From the NCBI GenBank assembly GCA_009746045.1, contig RPFO01000082.1, forward strand, positions 515,751 through 579,750: 64,000 nucleotides of DNA. The letters are read 5' to 3'. The notes below the pieces were generated by a model. That model had not been told where the DNA came from and did no database searches. It saw only the letters and a list, made by a program, of their open reading frames with translations. Positions 31,501-42,222 of the stretch are shown piece by piece. Origin of the DNA: Mesostigma viride. Taxonomy: Eukaryota; Streptophyta; Mesostigmatophyceae; Mesostigmatales; Mesostigmataceae. Both the position numbers and the translations under genes were made by a program. The stretch's first letter is position 1; each line of letters starts with the position of its first letter.

Positions 31501-34500
31501 GGTGGCACCCACGCAGTTCTACCTCACCTACCAGGCCCATGAGGGTAAGAAGCTGGTTCTTGAGCTCGTCAGCAAGAGAGGTTGACGTCTCACCTGGCTT
31601 CTGGGGGAAGCGACGTAGCACCACTCGGCACTCGCGGCGAGCGCGATCGGTGACCTCCCGTTGCTGGGCCTGGCGGTGGTCCTCCAGCTCCTGGAGCTTT
31701 GTGGCGATGGCGTCGGTGGTGGAGGCGGTCGCTGACCGCAGCAGGTCCGCGTAGGAGAGCGGCGGGAGGTCGCCAGCATCCTGCCGGGGTGGCTGGGATG
31801 CAATGGTGGCCGTCTGCTCCGCTATCTTGGGGACCTGTGTGGCCAGGGCCTCGGTGTGGGCGGTGATGGCCTCAAGCTTCTTCAGGAGCACGCCACACTT
31901 GCCCTCCACCTGGTTAAGGCGAGAGACAAGTGCAGCATGCGTTTCCGAAGCCTGCGCCGTGGTGTGTAGCGCCGTGAACTGGGGTTGTAGCTAGTGACAG
32001 TATAGATTTGAGTATTTCGACCATTCTGTCACGTCATGGTCTATGTGCCGCAAAGTGCCACTTTTGCGGGCACCGCCTGGGCCAAGGTAACGCCAGCCGT
32101 GCCAGGTAAAGCCGGATAATCGTTGCCTCTTCGTTTCTTGATGTTTGTACATGAGTTTAAGCTTGCGAGGCGTTGTCAGGTTCAATTCGTGATGCTCTTT
32201 CTTGACCGTTGCCTGCCCTCTCTAAAACCCCCTTTTCAGATGATGTTATCAGGCATTTGCCTTGACCCAGTGTAGTTGTGCAGGGTTTTAGGAGCTGTGC
32301 AGGTTTAAACACCTGCATAGATGTTAGTTAATCTTTTTCTACGTTCATACTGCATGATTTTGAGGCCACGGGCCGCGTCAAGGGTGCATTCAAGCTTTTA
32401 CGGGTGAGTGAAAAGTCTTGGTGACAAACCACTGCCATCACGTGCCAGCAACTATGTTGGCCACATCATGGCAAGGCAAAACAGTTATAGCCATATCTAT
32501 TGTTGTTAGAAACAATGGAAATATGCTTAACCTACCCATTATATTGGTGGTTGACACTTATAACATAACCCTTTGTTGGTAGGGTATCCAAGCCCATTCC
32601 CTACATGCATGCATAGGCTCTCACTGCATGATAAGGTATGATATACCTGAAGTATGATGATGCAAGTGTGTTGTCCTGTAATGCTTGAAGGGAAATGAGT
32701 TGATTGGGATGGTTGGTGGCCACGGTGGTGTGTAGTATGACCGCACTTACATGCTAGCAAAGTTAGCAAAAGCCCCATTCCTCTCCTGAGGACTGAGAGT
32801 TTTTTAATTGTTTCAGGCAGTTGCAGTGGCCAAATCGAGCCCAGTTTTTTTCCACGTTTCAAGAACTATGTTGTTTACATGCCTATATTTTTTCTTCATG
32901 CACGAGGATTTGATTGAATTTTTCCCACTCGTTCTTATCCCGAAAAATGCAAATTCGCGAGGGGTGCCCATCGTCCGTGTAATTTTCAGGTGTTCGGGTC
33001 AAGTTTTCACATATGCAGTATTTTTGCCAACAAAATGACATCTAGTACACCCCCGATCCACATCAAAACATTTGGGATGGACCCCCCACCTAGTCGCTAC
33101 ACGCGGTTGAAAATTGTCAACTCAGTCCTCCTGTGAGGACTGAGTTGGGACAGACGACGAGTTAAAACAGGACGCGACCGATCGGCGGGTCCCGGAGAAG
33201 GTCAAGCGGCCCGTACAGGAAACGATGAGGTCAACGCCCGCGCAGCTGAGGCTGGCGATAATCGAGAGTTGGGAGGACTTTACCAACCACTGCTTTACGT
33301 CATGGTGGCAGTCGGCAACGATCAAGGACCGGGAGAGGAACATGACTGAGGGGGATGTGCTCGTGCATGGAGATTGGGCCGAGAATTACGAGAACAACAA
33401 CTACGTCCAACTGCAGTCGCAGTACTTTCACAAGACGAGCTTTGTCCTCATGCCCATGATCGTGCGATATTTGCACAATGGTGCGATGGCAAAGCGAACG
33501 TTCTTTTTTCTCGGGGAAGCCAAGATGAAGCGGGGAGAGCGGGCGCTCGTCTACGCGCTGAGGACAATCATGGAAACCCTGCGCGGACTTGGTGTGGGGG
33601 TGAAGAGGATGTTCATGTGCTCTGACAACTGCTCATCCCAGTTCAAGTCCAAGTACGTGGTTAACGCCGTCTTCCGCCTCCTCATGCAGGATCCCGACTT
33701 GGAATCCTTCGAGTACCACTACTTGGGTGAGCAGCACGGGAAGGGGGAGGTGGATGGTCAGGGAGCGAAGTTCAAGTGCATTGTGAGGAACATGCAATGC
33801 ATTCCTGAGAACCAGGGCATCGTTACAGGGCGCCAGATCGTCAAGTACATGCGGGACAGCTGGGAAGGAGGCAAAACCACGAGCAGGGAGTCGGCCCGCG
33901 CTCGGGCAGAGGGCGTCCACCGTCATTTCTTTCATTTTCCTGAGGTGCGAAACTCAATTTTTCTTTAACTTGATTAAGGTATCTCTGCAGAGTGACCTTT
34001 TGCCCATTTGCATTTTATTATATGATAATGCTAAAAGAACTGGTATGAATTAGCGTCTTATATATTTAAAAATGCATGCAAAGCACTTTTAAAGGGGTAT
34101 CTCTGCAGAGTGACCCTTGATGTGTACTTGATCTATTGACACATACGAACTTTCCGTTTCTGACATTCTACCTTATTGCAGGACCTCGACTCCGGCGCCC
34201 GTATGATACCGACGCGTGTCGAGGCCATCAAGCAAGCGCACTGGTGGCGCCTGGACAAGTCTGACCCGGGGCTCCTGATGATGAGGCGTTTTTCGTGCTA
34301 CTGCCCAGCCTGCCTAGCTAACAGGTGGGAGGAGTGCCGGACCGAGTGGACACATATCGAGGAATTTAACGATGAGGGCCAAACAATGAAAACTTTCCGC
34401 CTAATGCCGCCAACGCAGCCCATCCCTCCGGTTCGCCAGCTGACGCGGGCGGAACTGCTGAAGGATCAAAGGGATGCCATTGGCAGGCAGATGCGCATGT

Positions 34501-34925
34501 ATGATTACATCGCAGTTCCGTCAGACAGAGAGGACGTGAACCACAATTCCGCCCACCCTTTCTGGGTGATGCAGGTGGTGAGAGAGGCCTCAGTGCTGGA
34601 GAAGGAGGAGGTTAGGTGGGTTGAGGGACAAAACGGACGGCAGAAGGAGATTTTCTTGCCCGGCCACGCAGTTCTGGCGGTTCGGCTGTGGAAGCGAGAT
34701 ATGCATGACCCCCTGCATTTTACTCTGGATTTGGCTGATTGGCCGGAGTCCCGCCCAGCCGACCTGGTCGATTGCTATCTGTGCATCTCCGCTGCTCTTC
34801 CGCTCCAGTGCATGGTCCTTGGCAACCAAAGGCAAGCCTACGTTAATATGAGCAAGGAGCTTGACGCGTGGCTAACCGCTCTGGTACGCAACCAGCAAGC
34901 CCCGGAGGGGCTGCCACCGGCTTAA
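28599..34925 (+). CDS. Transposase-like gene with RNase H-fold (DDE-type) region, three exons seen
   Basis: Exons: 28599-30128, 33171-33944 and 34182-34925, all phase 0, with acceptors TACTGCAG, AAAACAG and TATTGCAG and donors GTAAGC and GTGCGA. Exon 1 needs a one-base frame change near 29310. It holds a helical N-terminal domain, then GIHVGYTTFCKYAPKTV...RNVCACETHT and a Cys cluster (CKCGDECEGC). Exon 2 carries the presumed catalytic core: VHGDWAENYENN (first Asp), MFMCSDNCSSQFKS (second Asp) and GEQHGKGEVDGQG (third acidic site). Exon 3 has a second Cys cluster (CYCPACLANRWEEC). This layout is known from large uncharacterised transposase-like families in protists and cnidarians; the activity is inferred. 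The second intron holds hairpins at 33976 and 34093. A 5' exon upstream of 28599 is likely. Confidence 0.6.
30819..31992 (-). mobile_element. ORF1-only LINE, copy 2 (5'-truncated)
   Basis: The target duplication is AGTGACAGTA (30809-30818 and 31993-32002), with a TTAA-repeat tail at 30819-30838. The empty site is present in element 2 near 41665-41690. ORF1 (31909-31227) is nearly identical to copy 1 but has a one-base loss near 31470 that shifts the frame. No ORF2. Confidence 0.88.
31227..31909 (-). pseudogene. L1-type ORF1, copy 2, frameshifted
   Basis: It has the same domains as copy 1: coiled coil, RRM-like CRVVLRRFPQ, then the C-terminal domain. One base is missing around 31470 (GGGGGGCCGCC here, GGGGGAGCCGCC in copy 1). 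The 214-codon frame therefore changes after DKAAP, and the proper C-terminal part (LLTFPSPEDKQRF...) continues in another frame to 31227. Confidence 0.75.
33976..34118 (+). repeat. Two hairpins in the last intron of the DDE-type gene
   Basis: 33976-33999 is AAGGTATCTCTGCAGAGTGACCTT in two halves of 12. 34094-34116 is GGGGTATCTC, TGCA, GAGTGACCC. Both have the CTCTGCAGAG core and the same orientation as the transcript. Confidence 0.75.
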
Positions 34926-35530
34926 ACTTTCGGGGACGCTCCGCAGCGCCACCCCTACCGATCCGGGATCTTTAAGCCTGGGCTTTATTCGCCTACGGTT
35001 TGGACAGTGTTTATTCGTGTTTATATATTTTTGGAGAACTGTTTTTTCATATATTAGAATAGATGACAAGTGGCTGGGAACATTGTTAGCCTCGGTAGTG
35101 ACAAATTTCAGTATATTTCCGTGTCGAAATGGCGAGTATTTTATTTAACTTGTACAATAATTTTTTCGAATGACAAATTTATAATTTGGTTTGACCTAAA
35201 AATCATGTCGTCACTCAAATATGTAGTTGCTCGGTAGGACTTTCCGTCCATTGTTTTCTGCAAATTGGTTCGTACTAATTTCGAATGTCACAACAATGTT
35301 ACTGTACTAAGGCCTCTTTGGTAGTTGTCTTAAAACACAAATTCGCTCCAAAAGTGCCAAAGTACCTTGCTTGTAACCGGACTAGTTACGAATTGTGATT
35401 GGAAGGTTGTCCACTACAACCACAAGGAATAGAGGGGACGCTCCGCAGCGCCACCCATACGACAGTCCGGACCGGGCTTTGCTGAAATCATTTTCTCACA
35501 CGCAACTTAGCCATCAAACTCACTTTTACG
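34926..35530. other. Intergenic sequence with two further hairpins
   Basis: Copies of CGGGGACGCTCCGCAGCGCC followed by ACCCCT stand at 34931 and 35434. The rest is AT-rich without a usable frame and presumably holds the 3' untranslated sequence of the upstream gene. Confidence 0.5.
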
Positions 35531-36004
35531 ATGGAGCGTGCCGATGTTTTTGGTTCGCAGCATACATATGTGCATGTCGATAAAAAGGAGCATGCGGCCA
35601 ACATGTTTGTTGAAATCGACTCCCCCCCCCACGACTTCCCACGCTCCCTGCGGGGACCGTTTGGAGGTTGGGGTTCAGGTGTCATTGCGTTCGGAAACGG
35701 GATGATCGACCTGATGCCCCCAGATTCAGATTTGGCGCCTGCCCCCCGTGTTCCGGGTAAGGCCAGGGTGGTGCAATGCCTCCAGAAGGAGGGCACGGAA
35801 ATTTCGCCCTATGTCTCGACTGTGCGCCTCCGGGCTGAGGCCCAGCATGAGTTCTTGAATGCGGCGGAAATAGGTGGGGCCGTATGGGCCCCCAAACAAT
35901 TTTCCAACGAGCCTCCAAATTTCGTGGGGGACTTGTACAAGGGAGCGTACAAGTTTCGTGACATTGAGATCGATGGATGGGGGTCATTTCTCCAGGAAAA
36001 GTGA
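35531..36004 (+). pseudogene. Hypothetical protein, copy 1 (frameshifted)
   Basis: 157 codons from ATG at 35531. The sequence (MERADVFGSQHTYVHVDKKE...) is globular-looking with no family recognised. Compared with the second copy at 42227-42640, this one lacks 4 bp near 35975 (ATCGATG|GATGGGG), which changes the last 10 or so residues. The second copy continues VQMGVISPGKVNAGPIWQI before its stop. It follows the DDE-type gene on the same strand and could be a further exon of it or a separate gene. Confidence 0.45.
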
Positions 36005-36090
36005 ATGCCGGTCCCATTTGGCAAATATAATCGATGATTAATTCCATGCAACATTTTGCGTTGGTCAAATGTGTAAATTTGCATTATTAA
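35617..36090. repeat. Direct duplication X, left copy
   Basis: 474 bp from CGACTCCCCCCCCC to GCATTATTAA, repeated at 42223-42700 with a 4-bp indel. The two copies flank TTAA element 2 with CACTA-C inside. Confidence 0.92.
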
Positions 36091-36116
36091 CTCGTCGTCT
36101 GTCCCACACTAGGAAC

Positions 36117-36447
36117 TCGGCTTTGAGAATGGGTGAGAAATTGTGAGAAAAAGGGTGAGAAAGGTGAGAAAAAGGGTGAGAAATGGGTGAGAATGGGTGA
36201 GAAAGGTGAGAAAAAAGGGTGAGAATGGGGTGAGAATGGGTGAGAAAACACGTTTCTCACCCGGGTGAGATTGCCCCAAAAAGGTGAAAAAAGGGGAAAA
36301 ACGTGAGAAAAATCTCAAAAAACAGGACATGAGATAAGTGAGAAAAACGGGAGGTGTGAAACGTGAGAAAAGTGAGAAAATCAGGACGTGAGAAAAGTGA
36401 GAAAAACAGGACGTGAGAAAAGTGAGAAAAGTGAGAAAACACAGCGC
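36117..36447. repeat. CACTA-C 5' subterminal repeats (GTGAGAAA)
   Basis: Dense GGTGAGAAAA and CGTGAGAAAAGTGAGAAA units with a few inverted TTTCTCACC. The matching inverted set lies at 40190-40523. Confidence 0.88.
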
Positions 36448-36464
36448 TGAAAAACACACCCATA

Positions 36465-38690
36465 ATGCAATATGCTGGCAGCAGACACATGCATGCAGTG
36501 CCAGTAACAACCGCTGTTCAAAACAGCACGAACAATAATGATTTTTTCATTAAATGTTTGAATAATTTTAATGTTTACAGCTGCAAGAACCCGTTGATTC
36601 AACTATTCAACACTGTTATGGCGTTATGTACATCTTCGGCATTCAAATATGCCTTTTCAACACAGTCTGTTATGGCGTTATGACATCTTCGGCATTCAAT
36701 GCCTGTTCAACACAGTCTGTTATGGCGTTATGACATCTTTCGCATTCAATGCCTATCATCAAATACTATATGGTAGCTAGCTAACAAAGCGGGCCGGTCG
36801 ACAGGGCGTCACATGCTGACTTGAAAGTGGAACCGCTTGCATTTTACTCTCGTGGTCCCTGCAAGAAATAAAGCAAACCGACACAATATACGCAAGAGGA
36901 AAAGAAATCAGATCCTTGACATAGATGTAAGCGTTCTACAAGGATCTTGAGCTCAGCACCACCTAAAAATCCATGCAGCAAATGTGTATGGCAAATCATA
37001 ATTCCATCAACATACAATTCTACACATCCATGCATGCAAGAGGCCGGGGGAAAAAAAACAGGCCCTTGCAGATAAACATCTATACCTTCAAATGCCAAAA
37101 TAATGACACCTATAATTCCCCCTAAAATGAAAGCAGTGCAAGAGACAAAAAAGACATCAGATCCTTGACATAGACATCACCATTCTACAAGGAAGAGCTC
37201 ACCAGCACCTAACGGTCCATGCAGCAAATGTGTAGAACCCAACACTCACTCTTATGGCAAAGCAGCCCCATGTGGCAAGGCAGCACCATACACATGAATC
37301 ACACCATGCGCCAGATGTCACACGAGCAAGGCACAACGTTGTCGTCGGATCAGAAAGCAACAAACGTGAAAACGCTAGCGGCCCAAATCTGAGATTCCGC
37401 GGAACACAGAAAATAAGAAAGCTCAGAAGCTACCAGCAAGGGATCGAACATATGACCTTTGGCATGATTTCGCGGCTGTGTGAGTCTCCTGATCCGAAGG
37501 CATCTCACTTAATTAACGTTTCGAAACAGCCAAACTGCGGAAAATCTCTTACCGGAGAGAGTTGCCAATATCAAGGAGACAACCAGCGCAGGCCAGAAAT
37601 CGGGAGAATCCGGACCATGGTAGCTCGAGCCTGCCGTTATCTTGTCCGCGTTTTCGAGTCGTGCAGGATTATGAATATGAATGGAGATGGAAATGTGTAG
37701 CCTTGTGCATTGAAATTACGGCTGGCTGACGTGAAGAGCGACTACATGACCTACACGGTGGGGCCGGAAACGGCTTGCTTGATTGTGTTTCATCGTGGGC
37801 AACGAGTCCAACAACTACTTTCTCTGGGCGGCAAACTGCGGCAAATTGAACGCAAACCTCATCATGAAATCTTGACCGTCGAAATGTAACAATCCGACGA
37901 CTTATGCAGTATGCCGCGTAATTTTCTGTTGCGGGAGAGCCGTTGGGCCGGTTCCCGACGCGGGCGACCAGTGGTTTGCGTTAAGTTAACTTAGCTGAAG
38001 TTCCCCAAGCCGCATGATGGCTCTCATCGACGGCCTCAGTCTATTGACGCGTCGGCCCGATTTTGGCGGCACCCAATTTGACCCCAACGGCACCTACCGA
38101 CAAAGGGCATACGTACGTTTCACGCGCACCACGACCTTCGAGCTCTGCTATGGCGGTGGTGCCGTGGGGCCCGCATCAGACTGCGGGCCCTTATCTGCTT
38201 TGGCGGTGCTGCCGTTGGGCCCGCATCAGAATTCAGGCCCTTTATGCATGCGGGCCATTAATGCATGTTACTTTTTTAGTCTTCTGCATACAAATATGAA
38301 GCAATGAGGTCGTGTCCTCTGGATTTTTGCACTGCAAATGGCATTTGCACCGTGTGCAGTTCCTGGACGTTTGGAAACATGCATGATGGCATGTGGCTAA
38401 TGTAATGACTGACTAGCTAGACCGTTTCAGTGGTTTTTCATTTGCGGGTATTTCCTCGTAAATGGTGGGAAAGCGATCGCAGCAATGGTTCTCACCACTA
38501 GACACTCCCGGCCAGTGAAGCTCGAAAAACACGCCCTGATCAAGCAAGCTGTTTCCGGCCCCACTGTATAGGTCATCTTACAGTCGCTCTTTGCGTAAGC
38601 CAGCCATAATTTCAATGAACAAGGCTACACATTTGCATACTCTTTGCTTGGTTATATCGGTGTGCCTTTGTTTGGATGCAGGGGGGATCG
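36465..38690. other. Non-coding interior of CACTA-C
   Basis: It contains a 47-bp repeat, three copies with TTATGGCGTTATGACATC at 36616-36755. A roughly 100-bp segment is repeated at about 36895-37000 and 37140-37240 (CAGATCCTTGACATAGA, TCCATGCAGCAAATGTGTA). From 37.99 kb there is the stretch shared with CACTA-A. The open frame 37254-37700 has no recognisable features. Confidence 0.5.
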
Positions 38691-38706
38691 CTGTGCTGAC
38701 ACAACG

Positions 38707-40014
38707 CGGCAAGGGATTTGCTGGTAGAAGATGCCCTTCCCAAGGCTGATTACAGCGACCCTGCGAATGGCGACGAGGCCTACTGGTGAGCCTTGTTTTT
38801 TGCAAATGCTACTTACGCCGTCTGCTTTGGTTTTTTTAATTCAGTCCTATTGAAAGGCGCCTTGGGATTAGCCATGCAATCATGTTTTACTGTCACAAAG
38901 CCAGCCCTAGTAATTAATATCTAGTTTGTTTGGTTTTACCCATCCGGGTGCCATGATCTTGCCGCCAGTAAAAGCGTCCTGTGTTGTATCTGTTCTATTT
39001 TTTTTAATAACCAATACTTGCAATAATAATACTCTTTGCTGGGTTATCGGTGTGCGTTTGTTTGAATGCAGGCGAGATCGCTGTGCTGACACAACGTTCA
39101 ACGTGCTTGCATGGGCATCATTAAACCTGACGCCGCTTGTGCCGCAAGGCATTGTAGCGGCGTGTGGGGGCGTGAAGCGCTACGCGGATTCTTTCCACAA
39201 AGTCAGGATACACGGGTTCAACTACCGCACGGAGGCTGCGGACCAATCCCAGGGAAAGCGGCACAAGAATGCGGGAGTTGCGGTGCATGGCCCGGGCGGT
39301 GTAGACTTTGGTTTCATTACACACATTCTGAAGGCCAGGTTAGAGTACCCACGAGGGGGCTGGGAATGGCAGCTGTTGTTGAAGGTGGAGCTTTTTGATC
39401 GCCTTCATGTCGCTCACCTGCCCCACGAGAGGTTGGTGGTCATCAGCAGCGCACAGGCCCCCAGGTCGTCGTGCCTTGTGTTGCCAGGTGCAGTGAGCTC
39501 AGTTGGGTATGTCGTCGATGAATGCTATGCTCCCGAAATGGTGGTAATCCCTGCCAAACTGCCATGGAGCATGGCACATCAGGCGCAATCTGCCCTCAGT
39601 AACCATGTGTATCACAGCGTGGCAGCAGATTTCCCCACCATGCCGCAGTTTGAAGTGATTGAGGAGGGTGAGCCGATGCCACCGCCACCGCCTAGTGGCA
39701 AGAAGAAAGGCAAGAAGAAGGGGTCCAAGAAGAAGAAGGTGGCAGCGGCAGACCTAGGTGATGGCGACGTGGTGCGCCGCGCTGGCAAGGCACCTGCTCG
39801 AGGGCGCAGCCGCAAGCGTGGTGCTCCCACAGATGCTGGACCTAGCCAGCCCACCGTTGTAATTGAGGAGGTCCCTATGGCAAAGAGGGCCAGTGGAAGG
39901 CAGCGTAAAGCTGTGAACTATTGCGACACTAGTGGGGATGACACTATGTCATCAGAAGATGATGTTGATGCAAGCAACCCCTCGGACAGCAGTTCTGAAG
40001 AAGATGACTATTGA
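38707..40014 (+). pseudogene. CACTA-C transposase remnant, last two exons
   Basis: An exon remnant ending at 38785 (PKADYSDPANGDEAYW, donor GTGAGC) and the exon 39072-40014 (acceptor ATGCAG, stop TGA). They correspond exactly to CACTA-B exons 24111-24307 and 24469-25372, including the split Trp codon (TG|G) at the junction. The last exon has the DUF4216-like tail (HGFNYRTEAADQ), then a Lys-rich GKKKGKKKGSKKKK and an acidic Ser/Asp end. The catalytic core is missing, so no transposase activity is possible. A short piece of the last exon is duplicated before the first (38680-38706). Confidence 0.78.
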
Positions 40015-40189
40015 TTTAATTTGGGCATGACAGCATTGTTTATGGAATGATGTGCTGTTTTATATTGTATGACAACCCTATATTAATTGCACCTTTGTGC
40101 ACCCTATAATGCATATCAAAGTGGTGTTGAGTTTTTTTTCACGTTAAGGACTTAATGAAATAAAGCTCATGATTTTTCTCGTGTTACAC

Positions 40190-40523
40190 TCTTGGTGAGA
40201 AATTTCTCACCACGTTGACTTGTGATTTTTCTCGTGTTAGTGATTTTTCTCGTGTTGGTGAGAAACTTCTCAATTTTCTCAATTTTCTCAATTTTTCGGA
40301 CTTTTTCTCACCCATTCTCACCTTTTTTCTCACTTAAGGGTTTTTTCTCACCCCAATCTCACCAAAACCCCCTTTTTCTCACCAAAATCTCACCCTGGTG
40401 AGATTTTTTGCCTAGCGTTTGCGGAAAAAAATTGAGATTTTTCTCAAATTTCTCAAAAAATTCTCACAAAAGGTGAGAAAATTGAGGGTTTTGAGAAAAT
40501 TCTCAGAATCTGAGTTCCTAGTG
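40190..40523. repeat. CACTA-C 3' subterminal repeats
   Basis: TTTTCTCAC and ATTTTCTCAA units, the inverse of 36117-36447, up to the terminus. Confidence 0.85.
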
Positions 40524-42222
40524 CAACTCAGTCCTCACAGGAGGACTGAGTTGACAATTTTCAACCGCGTGTAGCGACTAGGTGGGGGGTCCATCCCAAA
40601 TGTTTTGATGTGGATCGGGGGTGTACTAGATGTCATTTTGTTGGCAAAAATACTGCATATGTGAAAACTTGACCCGAACACCTGAAAATTACACGGACGA
40701 TGGGCACCCCTCGCGAATTTGCATTTTTCGGGATAAGAACGAGTGGGAAAAATTCAATCAAATCCTCGTGCATGAAGAAAAAATATAGGCATGTAAACAA
40801 TATAGTTCTTGAAACGTGGAAAAAAACTGGGCTCGATTTGGCCACTGCAACTGCCTGAAACAATTAAAAAACTCTCAGTCCTCAGGAGAGGAATGGGGCT
40901 TTTGCTAACTTTGCTAGCATGTAAGTGCGGTCATACTACACACCACCGTGGCCACCAACCATCCCAATCAACTCATTTCCCTTCAAGCATTACAGGACAA
41001 CACACTTGCATCATCATACTTCAGGTATATCATACCTTATCATGTAGTGAGAGCCTATGCATGCATGTAGGGAATGGGCTTGGATACCCTACCAACAAAC
41101 GGTTATGTTATAAGTGTCAACCACCAATATAATGGGTAGGTTAAGCATATTTCCATTGTTTCTAACAACAATAGATATGGCTATAACTGTTTTGCCTTGC
41201 CATGATGTGGCCAACATAGTTGCTGGCACATGATGGCAGTGGTTTGTCACCAAGACTTTTCACTCACCCGTAAAAGCTTGAATGCACCCTTGACGCGGCC
41301 CGTGGCCTCAAAATCATGCAGTATGAACGTAGCAAAAGAATAACTAACATCTATGAAGGTGTTTAAACCTGCACAGCTCCTAAAACCCTGCACAACTACA
41401 CTGGGTCAAGGCAAATGCCTGATAACATCATCTGAAAAGGGGGTTTTAGAGAGGGCAGGCAACGGTCAAGAAAGAGCATCAAGACTTGAACCTGACAACG
41501 CCTCGCAAGCTTAAACTCATGTACGAACATCAAGAAACGAAGAGGCAACGATTATCCGGCTTTACCTGGCACGGCTGGCGTTACCTTGGCCTAGGCGGTG
41601 CCCGCAAAAGTGGCACTTTGCGGCACATAGACCATGACGTGACAGAATGGTCGAAATACTCAAATCTATACTGTCACTCAATTTATTCTAATACAATGCA
41701 TGTTAAAATGTAGAAAGAAACCTATCAGCCATTGAAATTGCGCCGGAAAGCAAGCGCAGTCATCAATTCCGTCGACCTGCCTTATCGCAGTTTTTTCCAG
41801 CAAGAACAGTGCCGACACCGGGTAAATCGCATCCCCGCGAGCTAAAAATGTATTTTTATCATCTTTAGGGCATTTTAAATCTATTTCCTGAGTTTGGACA
41901 GCTAACTCGTCCGCAAACGTAAACTGCATGCATGGGCGCGAGCCGCCATGGCTAGGTCGTGCATTTCCGGAACTCGTGTTTCACGTGGAAAAGTACCCTT
42001 ACCACCTGTACTTTGACCGTACATTTAGCCGCTCATACCAAATCCAAAAAAATCCCAAAAATATGTCCAAGAAAGATCTTTTCACGTAGTATTTGAATAA
42101 ATTTTGAGAGAATTTTTTTGTCAAACATTCTGACCGGGGCGAATTTTCTACGAAACCCAAAAACTCGGTCCTCTAGAGAGGACTGAGTTCAACTCAGTCC
42201 TCCGTAGAGGACCAGGGACAGA

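Larger units (their letters stand above)
30256..33161. mobile_element. TTAA-specific DNA element 1 (non-autonomous), holding a LINE
   Basis: It starts CTCGTCGTCTGTCCC and ends GGGACAGACGACGAG (15-bp perfect inverted repeats), flanked by TTAA at 30252-30255 and 33162-33165. The TTAA duplication is typical of piggyBac and Kolobok elements. Next to the ends are long palindromes built on AACTCAGTCCTC. Without the LINE it is about 1.7 kb and matches element 2 (42226-40524, inverted) closely. It encodes no transposase. Two small frames (30552-30809 and 32862-32539) are conserved between copies but not convincingly coding. Confidence 0.85.
36107..40523 (+). mobile_element. CACTA-C: 4.4-kb deleted CACTA transposon
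   Basis: The ends are CACTAGGAACTC at 36107 and GAGTTCCTAGTG at 40523, with a 2-bp target duplication CA. This can be checked against element 1, where the empty site reads TGTCCCAACTCAG on the minus strand. The subterminal repeats are GTGAGAAA type, unlike those of CACTA-B. Only the last two transposase exons remain (about 38707-38785 and 39072-40014). Region 37575-37595 matches CACTA-B 17480-17500, marking where most of the transposase was lost. Confidence 0.87.

Noticed and set aside
35809-36084. Minus-strand frames inside the duplicated X segment
   Set aside because: Antisense shadows of the plus-strand frame, disrupted differently in the two copies.
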